This document shows, piece by piece, positions 24,677 to 31,980 of a stretch of 48,459 nt of DNA. Numbering within the stretch: the stretch's first letter is position 1; every line of letters starts with the position of its first letter. This DNA comes from an uncultured Bdellovibrionales bacterium (GTDB lineage Bacteria > Bdellovibrionota > FAC87 > UBA2466): assembly GCA_937903155.1 (NCBI GenBank), contig CALCZU010000100.1, positions 1 to 48,459 on the forward strand, read 5' to 3'. The translations under genes and the position numbers were made by a program. Under the pieces are notes generated by a model. The model was given only the letters and a program-made list of their open reading frames with translations, searched no databases and was not told the origin of the DNA.

Positions 24677-25957
24677 ATGTCTCAGATAGACGCGATTTTG
24701 AAACTCGCCCTGACGAGAAAAGCTTCAGATATCCACTTGTCAGCGACAGAGCCGGCTCGCCTTCGGATCGACGGAGAACTGGAAATTGTGGAAAATAGTT
24801 TGCAAGAGCCCGATGATTTGCAAAAAATGATCTTAGAAGTGTTATCCGACACCGAACGCAATCGATTTCTCAAAAATAAAAACCTAGATAAGAGTTATCA
24901 CGCAAAGGGGATTGGGAATTTTCGAATGAATGTCTTTTTGACTCGTCGGGGAATTGCCTCTGTCTTGAGAGTTATTCCGGACAAAATTCCGACCATGAAA
25001 GAATTAAATTTACCCCAGAGTATCGGGCAGCTAATCCACTTGGAAAAAGGTCTTGTGCTTGTGACAGGTCCCACGGGAGTTGGAAAATCGACGACGCTCG
25101 CTTCGATGATTAGCGAGATCAATGCAACTTCGAATTCGCACATCATGACGATTGAAGATCCGGTCGAGTTCATCCACAAAAGCCAAAAGTCTTTAGTGAA
25201 TCAGCGAGAGATTGGAACTTCGTGTGATACTTTTGCGGATGCTTTAAAATACGCGCTTCGAGAAGATCCCGATGCGATTCTCGTCGGAGAAATGCGCGAC
25301 ATGGAAACGATTGAGCTCGCTCTCACCGCTGCAGAAACTGGACATTTGGTTTTTGGAACCTTGCATACCCGAGGAGCCGCGTCTTCTATCGACCGAATTA
25401 TTAACTCTTTTCCGGCGGATAAACAGCCCATGGTGCGAATGGTTCTTTCCGGAAGTCTTCAGGCTGTCATTAGCCAACAGCTTTTAAGACGCGCGGATGG
25501 AAAAGGTCGAGTCGCGGCCTTTGAAATTATGACCAATACGAATGCGATTTCAAATCTCATTCGGGAAGGCAAAACATTTCAAATCAATTCTGCGATTCAA
25601 ACCGCTCGCAAAGACGGAATGATTTTAATGGATCAGTATATCGTGGATCTAGTGAAACAAGGTTTGGTCAGTAGCGAAGTGGCAGAAGGCTATTTAGACA
25701 ACCCAACTCTTTTGGGCGGCGTTACTCGGTCCGCCCCCCCTCGAGAAGACAATGCAACCGTACAAAAAGATCGCATGGCAAAAATGCCTCCCCCGACGAA
25801 AGTGCACTCCTTCCAACCCCTAGCGGTTGAAGCGGCTGCGGAGCCTAGCGATTCCTCGGTTACGATTATCGAAGAAGAAGTTTCGCAAGTGGACGTAGTT
25901 GTTCCCCCTAAAAAAGCCCCAATGCCTCCTCCTTTTCCAAAAAAGAAAACAGGATGA
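24677..25957 (+). CDS. pilT: PilT-type twitching-motility retraction ATPase with long Pro-rich tail
   Basis: A 426-residue protein. Residues 1-345 align with PilT: N-terminal PAS-like domain (RKASDIHLS), Walker A GPTGVGKST (131-139), Asp box TIEDPVEF (158-165), Walker B ILVGEMRD (201-208), His box TGHLVFGTLHT (221-231) and the PilT-specific AISNLIREGK near 290-300. PilT hexamers drive pilus retraction using ATP. Usual length is about 345 residues; here residues 351-426 add a low-complexity Pro/Lys/Glu tail with three PPP or PP runs (KMPPPTK, PPKKAPMPPPFPKKK). The tail may recruit a partner. The paralogue PilU is an alternative name, but the AIxNLIRE motif favours PilT. Confidence 0.9.
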   Translation: MSQIDAILKLALTRKASDIHLSATEPARLRIDGELEIVENSLQEPDDLQKMILEVLSDTERNRFLKNKNLDKSYHAKGIGNFRMNVFLTRRGIASVLRVIPDKIPTMKELNLPQSIGQLIHLEKGLVLVTGPTGVGKSTTLASMISEINATSNSHIMTIEDPVEFIHKSQKSLVNQREIGTSCDTFADALKYALREDPDAILVGEMRDMETIELALTAAETGHLVFGTLHTRGAASSIDRIINSFPADKQPMVRMVLSGSLQAVISQQLLRRADGKGRVAAFEIMTNTNAISNLIREGKTFQINSAIQTARKDGMILMDQYIVDLVKQGLVSSEVAEGYLDNPTLLGGVTRSAPPREDNATVQKDRMAKMPPPTKVHSFQPLAVEAAAEPSDSSVTIIEEEVSQVDVVVPPKKAPMPPPFPKKKTG

Positions 25958-25960
25958 TCT

Positions 25961-27457
25961 CTATTTATTCTTAAGGAATTCGATTAATCCTTTAGGGTTA
26001 TCAGTCGTGATGCCGTCTACTTTTAGATCAACTAAGCGTTGCCATTCCGCTGCGGTATTTGCTGTCCAGGGCATGACTTCGATATAAGCTTTGTGAATTT
26101 TTTGGATATGTTCCAGTTGGATGGTCGCATGATTGGGTGCAATCACTTGTGGTTTGATCTTTCGGATAACGCGATCATAGTCGACAAAACCACCGTTTGT
26201 TAGTTGAACGACTTTAAAAAGTTTTCGTCTTCCTCTCCACCTGGCCAGTAATGTCAATCGGGGATCAAAACTTCGGATCACTGTTCGCGAAAATTCCCAA
26301 TCGCTCTTCAGAAGATTAAAAACCAGCTTCAAAAAAACCCGAGGTTTGGGCGTCCATTCGGGATGTGCAGGATCGCTTTTTAGCTCGATATCAATCAACA
26401 TTTTTTTCGCGTGGGGAAGGGGAGAGTTTTTAAAAAGTTGGAAGACTTCAGAGAGTAAAGGAATGCGTCTCTCCGCGACCGTTAAAGTATTTGGCTGTTT
26501 AAGAAGGCGCGAGGGTTTGCAGTCATATTGGATGAGCTCAGAATAATTTATATCCCGAATGGCGATGGCTTTCGTGAGAGGTTTGCCGTCTCTTTCACAG
26601 ATCGCAGGTTCCAACACAAAGTCGTGATAGACGACGATTTGATTGTCTTTGGTGACATGGACATCGAGTTCAATGCTGTCGGCTTCAACTTCGATGGCTC
26701 TAGCGAACGCGGGAAGTGTATTTTCTTGAAACTCTTGGCTTGCTCCCCGATGCGCCTGCACGTGGATTCTACCGGACGTCCAACGTTTATTTTTTGAGAA
26801 GTAAGTTTTTAAAAGAAGCGGAAGGAGACTCACAATTGTCAAAAGGCCAAAGGAGACGGCGAGTTTGATTTGCATGTCCTTCGGAAAGTTTTCAATTCCA
26901 GAAAGCGCTTGGCAACCCAAAGAATCCGCAAGGTAAGTGACAGCAAATGTGCCGGGCGCTAATCCTAGAACCGTTCCCCAAATAAAATTTGAAGTTGAAA
27001 TTTTTGTGAGTGCGAGTGCGTAGCTCGAAAGGCTAAAATGTACCACGTGCATTAAACGCAAAGATAAAACGAGGAAGAATTGTTTATCCTCTGCAAAATG
27101 CTCGACGGCTTTAAACCAGTTTTGCTCTGACAACCAGCCTTCGAGCGATTTTCCTTTTCGCTCTTCGAGTTTGAAACAAATCCATCCTGCAATGACCGAC
27201 GATACAAGAGAAAGCGTGCCTCCCCATCCTCCTCCGAAACAAACTCCCGCAATCAGCACGAGTGGAGTTCGCGGAAGAAGCAAAACCATTGCGACAATTG
27301 AAAAGGCAAAAAATACAATCGGACTCCAAATTCCGAAGTGATGGACGTAAGATCTTAAGGTCGAGCATTCAGGGAAAGAAATTTGAGTGCCAAGGCTCAA
27401 AAGCAAGACAGCGACCCCACCGTAGAGCAACCATTTTTTTCTTAAGATTCGCTTCAC
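25961..27457 (-). CDS. VTT/TVP38-TMEM64 domain fused to glycerophosphodiester phosphodiesterase
   Basis: A 498-residue fusion. Residues about 10-215 form a VTT (SNARE-associated/DedA-like) membrane domain: several TM helices, LLPRTPLVLIAGVCFGGGWGG near 61-80 and LSLRLMHVVHFSLSSYAL near 131-148. Proteins with this fold include lipid scramblases and flippases. Residues about 230-495 are a GDPD TIM barrel: HRG at 236-238, ENT at 245-247, ELDV at 263-266 and the second catalytic His in YHD at 278. GDPD cleaves glycerophosphodiesters to glycerol-3-phosphate and an alcohol. The fusion suggests lipid transport coupled to headgroup or deacylated-lipid breakdown. Its start overlaps the tatA stop by 4 bases. 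Confidence 0.85.
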   Translation of the reverse strand: MKRILRKKWLLYGGVAVLLLSLGTQISFPECSTLRSYVHHFGIWSPIVFFAFSIVAMVLLLPRTPLVLIAGVCFGGGWGGTLSLVSSVIAGWICFKLEERKGKSLEGWLSEQNWFKAVEHFAEDKQFFLVLSLRLMHVVHFSLSSYALALTKISTSNFIWGTVLGLAPGTFAVTYLADSLGCQALSGIENFPKDMQIKLAVSFGLLTIVSLLPLLLKTYFSKNKRWTSGRIHVQAHRGASQEFQENTLPAFARAIEVEADSIELDVHVTKDNQIVVYHDFVLEPAICERDGKPLTKAIAIRDINYSELIQYDCKPSRLLKQPNTLTVAERRIPLLSEVFQLFKNSPLPHAKKMLIDIELKSDPAHPEWTPKPRVFLKLVFNLLKSDWEFSRTVIRSFDPRLTLLARWRGRRKLFKVVQLTNGGFVDYDRVIRKIKPQVIAPNHATIQLEHIQKIHKAYIEVMPWTANTAAEWQRLVDLKVDGITTDNPKGLIEFLKNK

Positions 27458-27636
27458 TCTTTTTTTGAAGGCTCTTCAGGATTGACGATCTTGATATCTT
27501 CTTCTCCTCGCAGACCTTTTTTGAAATCTTTGACACTTTTACCGATGTTTTTTGCAAGTTCTGGCAGTCTCTTCGGAACAAAAAAGAGAATGACGACCAA
27601 GCTCACAACCAAAAGTTCGGGGAGACCAAAATTCAT
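27454..27636 (-). CDS. tatA: TatA-type twin-arginine translocase subunit
   Basis: A 60-residue protein: LPELLVVSLVVILFFVPKRLPEL gives the single N-terminal TM helix, hinge and start of the amphipathic helix, followed by AKNIGKSVKDFKKG and a short charged tail. TatA forms the variable-size pore for folded proteins with a twin-Arg signal. The usual FG at the end of the TM helix is replaced by FV (FFVPK), a small deviation. No tatB or tatC is near. It overlaps the VTT-GDPD gene by 4 bases and so is translationally coupled to it. Confidence 0.88.
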   Translation of the reverse strand: MNFGLPELLVVSLVVILFFVPKRLPELAKNIGKSVKDFKKGLRGEEDIKIVNPEEPSKKE

Positions 27637-27694
27637 AGGACTTCAAAAATATTCGGTGGGAGGAGATGTGGCAAGGGAAAGCCATTTTAGGAAC

Positions 27695-27725
27695 AAAAAA
27701 ACCCGTCCATTTATGAACGGGTTTA
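27695..27725 (-). terminator. Rho-independent terminator
   Basis: Read on the minus strand, ACCCGTTCAT and ATGGACGGGT form a 10-base stem with one G-T mismatch and a two-base loop, followed by six or seven T. It ends the transcript of the small cationic-protein gene (27745-27957) and separates it from tatA. Confidence 0.8.
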
Positions 27726-27744
27726 AAGTGCATTCCAGAAGAAA

Positions 27745-27957
27745 CTATCCTCTGTGGTGTCGACGATGTTTTTTCTTTTTATGACGTTTTTTGCGAGCAA
27801 CTTCCCGCTTTGCAGCTGGAGCAGCCGGTGCAGTGTTTTGAGCATTCACTTGAGCTTGAGGCTCAACGGGTGCTGGATTGGCTACAGGGGCTGTGTCATC
27901 TGCTAGAACGTCCATTGAAAAAAAACAAAGACATAATGCGATCAATAGTGATTTCAT
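27745..27957 (-). CDS. Small exported protein with His/Lys/Arg-rich C-terminus
   Basis: A 70-residue protein with GGGAGG 5 bases before the ATG. Residues 1-19 are a Sec signal peptide ending MDVLA. The mature part starts with an Ala/Pro-rich stretch (about 20-48) and ends with a strongly basic tail, KKRHKKKKHRRHHRG. The gene has its own terminator, so it is a single-gene transcript and presumably well expressed. Comparable small basic exported proteins bind nucleic acid, lipopolysaccharide or metal; none of these can be chosen from sequence. Confidence 0.7.
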   Translation of the reverse strand: MKSLLIALCLCFFSMDVLADDTAPVANPAPVEPQAQVNAQNTAPAAPAAKREVARKKRHKKKKHRRHHRG

Positions 27958-28110
27958 TTTTCCTCCCAGGGTTCAAAAAGGCTAACTGCAAATCTGTCGT
28001 CTGACAAGTATCGGACAGCGCATTTCTCGACGATTAAACATGATGCATTTAGTTATATTAGTGAACTCGCTGCGTAACATAATTTGCAACCGGGCTGATA
28101 AAATAAGAAG

Positions 28111-28662
28111 ATGAAAAAACTTCTCCTCCTCACGTCTTTACTGACACTTTCCAATCTTTCACATGCGTTGATTTCTATGAATATCGAACCCATCGTCGGT
28201 TACGAAAGGGTTCAAAAGCTTATCCCTGAAAGACACACAAAAGACCGCCTGGTTTATGGGGCAAGGCTTTCGCTAGGAATTCCTTTGGTGTCGGTAGAAG
28301 CGTCTTATTTGCGTGCGAACGATACCGAAGACTTTACCGATTTGGGTCTTTCGATAAAGGACACCACTGATAAAGCTCAACTGGGGTTGCGATCGAGCAT
28401 TAAGCTTCTCGGGGTTTTGAGAGCTTCGGCGCGCGCTGGTGGACAAGCGAGTTTGAACGTCCACGAAGAGACTTTGAATGGAGTGACGAGAAAAGATATC
28501 GAAACTTTAAAAGTACATCCGTATGCCGGCGCGGGTCTAATTTTTCAATTGGGAAAACTTTTTCAGTTCCGTGCCGATTTGACGACCGTCTTTGTCGAAT
28601 TTCCTAATTTCAATAATAACGAATACCAATTGACCGCAGGGTTTGCTGTAAAGTTTCCTTAA
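28111..28662 (+). CDS. Probable small outer-membrane beta-barrel protein
   Basis: A 183-residue protein with an 18-residue signal peptide ending SNLSHA. The mature chain alternates polar and hydrophobic residues in strands (VYGARLSLGIPLVSVEASYL, AQLGLRSSIKLLGVLRASARAGGQ by their ends, YQLTAGFAVKF) separated by charged loops, as in eight-stranded outer-membrane barrels. It ends FAVKFP, close to the aromatic C-terminus recognised by the BAM complex, but with an extra Pro. No family is recognised. The ATG has only weak upstream AG-rich sequence (AAGAAG). Confidence 0.6.
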   Translation: MKKLLLLTSLLTLSNLSHALISMNIEPIVGYERVQKLIPERHTKDRLVYGARLSLGIPLVSVEASYLRANDTEDFTDLGLSIKDTTDKAQLGLRSSIKLLGVLRASARAGGQASLNVHEETLNGVTRKDIETLKVHPYAGAGLIFQLGKLFQFRADLTTVFVEFPNFNNNEYQLTAGFAVKFP

Positions 28663-28688
28663 AGTCGAGTTAGTGGTAGCTTAATCGC

Positions 28689-29510
28689 ATGCCACAATTT
28701 AAGAAAAAAGTTGTCTTGATCACAGGGGCCTCTTCGGGAATCGGAGAAGGTTTAGCAAAGCAGTTTGCAAAACAAGGAGCGCAACTTGTTTTAGCCGCTC
28801 GTCGAGTAGAAAATCTCCAAAAGCTTTCAGACGAACTGACAAAGCAAGGTGTTGAAACCTTGGTCTGTCGATGTGACGTGACGTTCGCCGGAGACTGCGA
28901 AAAGATGGTTGAAAGCGCCATGCAAAAGTTTGGCAAAATCGATGTCGTAGTTGCGAACGCTGGATTTGGTGTCGTTGGAAAGTTCGAAACTTTGAAACCC
29001 GAAGATTACCGTCGTCAGTTTGAGACCAATATTTACGGCGTTTTAAATACGCTCTATGCTTCGTTGAACGCGCTGAAAGCTTCCAAAGGACGACTCGCGC
29101 TCGTTGGAAGTGTTACCGGATTTGTCACTCTGCCGGGGAACAGTCCCTACACGATGAGTAAACACGCTATTCGATCTTTAAGTTACGCGCTCTACTACGA
29201 ACTGAAGTCGTATGGAATTTCGGTCACTCATATCGCGCCTGGATTTGTGACCTCCGAAATTCGACGGGTAGATAATTTAGGAAACCACCACCCCCAAGTG
29301 CAAGAGACCTTACCCAAATGGATTCAGATGCCAACAGCGAAAGCCGCGAAAAAAATTGTCAAAGCGATTTATCAAAGACGCCGTGAGCGGATTCTGACCG
29401 GCCACGGTTATTGGGCGGTTTTTGCGGCATCGCACTTTCCAAATCTTTTCGCATTTCTGGTAGGGCGAGTGGGGCTTCGCGCCAGAAAGCAAGTACAAAT
29501 TTCAAAATAG
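28689..29510 (+). CDS. Short-chain dehydrogenase/reductase (SDR)
   Basis: A 273-residue classical SDR: cofactor loop TGASSGIGEG (about 13-22), NAGFG (about 94), catalytic Ser in LVGSVTG, and YTMSK with Tyr and Lys, followed by PGFVTSEI. It should oxidise or reduce an alcohol/ketone using NAD(P)H; the RRVE after beta-strand 2 hints at NADPH. The C-terminal 35 residues are basic and hydrophobic (FAFLVGRVGLRARK) and may bind membrane, as in ketosphinganine-reductase-like SDRs. The substrate is unknown. No ribosome binding site is obvious. It follows the barrel gene by 26 bases and may share its transcript. Confidence 0.85.
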   Translation: MPQFKKKVVLITGASSGIGEGLAKQFAKQGAQLVLAARRVENLQKLSDELTKQGVETLVCRCDVTFAGDCEKMVESAMQKFGKIDVVVANAGFGVVGKFETLKPEDYRRQFETNIYGVLNTLYASLNALKASKGRLALVGSVTGFVTLPGNSPYTMSKHAIRSLSYALYYELKSYGISVTHIAPGFVTSEIRRVDNLGNHHPQVQETLPKWIQMPTAKAAKKIVKAIYQRRRERILTGHGYWAVFAASHFPNLFAFLVGRVGLRARKQVQISK

Positions 29511-29642
29511 CTTTACAGTCGTTAAAAAATGGGTTTGTCAGCAGATAATTTTAAAATTGTCATCGGTTTTCTAACCAAAATCTAACGATTATTCGCCAAT
29601 AACCTAATAGACTTTCGGATTGAAGCGGGTAGTTTATGGGGC

Positions 29643-31589
29643 ATGCATTTGTCGGGAGTTTTTTGTTTTATATGCATCCTGTTCTCGCTATCTGCTTTGG
29701 GGGGACCGGGAAACTTTGACGGGATTGAGGGGCTAGTTGATTCCATTCGACCCCTTCAAATCGAATATTCTGCGCCTCAAAACCGGGCCGAAACCGACGC
29801 TTACGCAAAAAAGTTTGTTCAATCCATTCGTGAAAAGGCGGCGGCCGAAAATCTTCCGTTGGATCAAGTCATCGTTTACCTCCACTACGTTGGCAATGAA
29901 GTTCCTGACCATTTGAAATGGCTTGTCCGAACGCTCGAAGAATCAAAAATTAAGGTGGGGGAACGGGGCGAGATCACTCGATGGGATAAAGAATGGGACG
30001 ATCTCTGGCCGTTGAAAAGGCTTCGGATATCTGAGCAAGTGCTCGCGTCGGAACTGCTCGCAGTCATCAATGAGGAAACTTCACAGGTTCCGGGTTTACC
30101 TAAGTTTGCGGACGAAGCATTTTCCACTTCCTACGTGAAGTCAGTGATTCAATCTCGTAATCTGAGATTGAAAAAACGTTTGGGAATGCCGAATGGGCTC
30201 TGGTCAATAGTGACTCCCTATTTAAACCACCATACGGGCATCACGCGCCCCCTGTTCATGCAAATTAGAAATTTGCAATCGGCTGCCTTTTTTATGACTT
30301 TAACTGGGGCTGCCGCCGCGATTCAAATCAATCAACGTTTTCCCAATGATCCCAATGTGAACTTGATGGCAGGAGTGGTCATCGCTGCGAGCTGGCGATT
30401 CTTTTTCCAATATTTTAAGGAAGCGGGAAATCTTCGGCATCAGCTCTCAAAATTTTACAATCATCAAACAGGGAAAACGCAGCCTTCATTTTTGTGGACG
30501 CTTGGAAGCCAACTGGTCGACTCGATTACTTCCTCGATGACTTTTCAAATGGCTCTTCATCGCGGAATGGGTAATCTCACGCCTGAAATTATCGTCAATA
30601 CCCTTTTGACTAGTTTTGCGGGATCCTTCGCCAAAATTCCCTTCGTTCAGTTTACGGGGAAAATGGGGGAAGAGATTCAGAAGAAAACAGCCCATATTAC
30701 CGACTACGTGAATATTTTTATCAAGCAATATCAGGCTTGGGTGGCGTCGGGCGTTCTCCAAAAAAATGAGGAGATTGAGGCGAAGCTAGAAAAAACGGTT
30801 ACTTTTTTAGGACAAGGATTTTATCAGCAGGCTGAGAAAAATATTCAAGAAGTTTTGCTTCTCATTCCGAAAGATGAAAATAAAGATTCCGAGTTGATTG
30901 GCCAAATTCAAACCGTCCTGGCTAAAATTCAAAATTCTCTTCAAGAAAACGTTCGCAGATCCAATCGCCTCTGGTGGACAAACACCTTTATCGATTTCTC
31001 TTTCGACCTCTTAAAATATGGGAGTCTCATGGAAGTGGCGTCTATTGACGATATGTATTTCGCATTGGGAATTGGCGGCGTGGGATTCGTGTATTTAAAA
31101 CATATGATTGCGAAGACCTACATTCGCAACAAGAGTGATATCCTAGATATGATCCAAATGGATAGGATTGACCCAAATACTTTTGAAGAGGCCATCCGAT
31201 TGGTTCGAGCTATCGAAAACAAACGTCGATTTAGCAAAGTCTTAAGATATTCTTTCTTGCGTTTCTGCCGCTATACGGGGATTCAATGGATTCTGGGGCA
31301 GGAAAAGATTTCTTTGCTGAATCAACGATGGTTTACAGTTCCGCTCAAATTGGAATTGATTCAAAAAGCAATTGCCACTTTCGAAAAAGAGGCGAATTCT
31401 GTTCCGAAAATTTTGATTGAACTTCGGGAATTCGCAGAGAATAACAGTCAGAAATCGGATCCTCTTCTGAAGGTTTCAGAGCCGGTTACTAAGCCGTCGC
31501 TTCCGGGAGTGACTTACGTTCGCGTCGCTCTGGGAAAGCCTCGTCTCACGTGTATGGACTTATTTCGGAAAACGACGTTGGCACATTGA
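29643..31589 (+). CDS. Large exported or membrane-associated protein of unknown function
   Basis: A 648-residue protein with a signal peptide of about 20 residues (FICILFSLSALGG). Residues 40-200 are soluble and Glu-rich. Hydrophobic segments lie near 220-255 (NLMAGVVIAASWRFFF), 290-345 and 455-490 (YFALGIGGVGFVYL). Between them is a helical region (about 375-440) with repeated QQAEKNIQEVL-type heptads, probably coiled coil. The end is soluble. I do not recognise the family. The start at 29643 follows GGGG too closely for a good ribosome binding site, so it may be imprecise. The gene ends 1 base from the convergent YkgJ-type gene. Confidence 0.6.
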   Translation: MHLSGVFCFICILFSLSALGGPGNFDGIEGLVDSIRPLQIEYSAPQNRAETDAYAKKFVQSIREKAAAENLPLDQVIVYLHYVGNEVPDHLKWLVRTLEESKIKVGERGEITRWDKEWDDLWPLKRLRISEQVLASELLAVINEETSQVPGLPKFADEAFSTSYVKSVIQSRNLRLKKRLGMPNGLWSIVTPYLNHHTGITRPLFMQIRNLQSAAFFMTLTGAAAAIQINQRFPNDPNVNLMAGVVIAASWRFFFQYFKEAGNLRHQLSKFYNHQTGKTQPSFLWTLGSQLVDSITSSMTFQMALHRGMGNLTPEIIVNTLLTSFAGSFAKIPFVQFTGKMGEEIQKKTAHITDYVNIFIKQYQAWVASGVLQKNEEIEAKLEKTVTFLGQGFYQQAEKNIQEVLLLIPKDENKDSELIGQIQTVLAKIQNSLQENVRRSNRLWWTNTFIDFSFDLLKYGSLMEVASIDDMYFALGIGGVGFVYLKHMIAKTYIRNKSDILDMIQMDRIDPNTFEEAIRLVRAIENKRRFSKVLRYSFLRFCRYTGIQWILGQEKISLLNQRWFTVPLKLELIQKAIATFEKEANSVPKILIELREFAENNSQKSDPLLKVSEPVTKPSLPGVTYVRVALGKPRLTCMDLFRKTTLAH

Positions 31590-31590
31590 T

Positions 31591-31980
31591 TTAAAATCCC
31601 TGTCGGGATTTTTCAGTCTTGGGGCAAAAGCCAGGTCTGGGACCACATTCTGGAAATCTTCGGCAGATAGAGGGACGTCTGTCGTAAATTTTGCACATGC
31701 GGTTTTTATCTAGATAAATACAATCTCCGTGTTGCGTTCGACGAATCGTAAAAATCCCAGTGCGAGCGCGAAACGATTCGACGATGCCGTCTTTGATTAA
31801 TCTTTTAGCTGTCTTTTTTAACGAACCCTCGACTTCGTCGGCACCGATGATTCCCATATGAAAAAGATCTTCTGAACTGACTTCAAGGGGCAAAGTGCAA
31901 CAACCCGCCCAACATCCATTGCAAAGGCTGGGTTTAAATTTCACCCAGGTCGAAGGAAAATCAATGTTTACCGGTTCCAT
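31591..31980 (-). CDS. YkgJ-family Cys-cluster (putative metal-binding) protein
   Basis: A 129-residue protein with the cysteine pattern of the YkgJ/UPF0153 family: CNGCWAGCC near residues 18-26, then CIYLD, MCKIY, RRPSICRRFPECG and FCPK. Members are thought to bind zinc or iron-sulphur; their function is unknown. The ATG directly follows the TAA of the response-regulator gene (TAAATG), so the two form an operon and this protein is expressed with the regulator. The position suggests an accessory role to that regulator, but that is inference. Confidence 0.85.
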   Translation of the reverse strand: MEPVNIDFPSTWVKFKPSLCNGCWAGCCTLPLEVSSEDLFHMGIIGADEVEGSLKKTAKRLIKDGIVESFRARTGIFTIRRTQHGDCIYLDKNRMCKIYDRRPSICRRFPECGPRPGFCPKTEKSRQGF

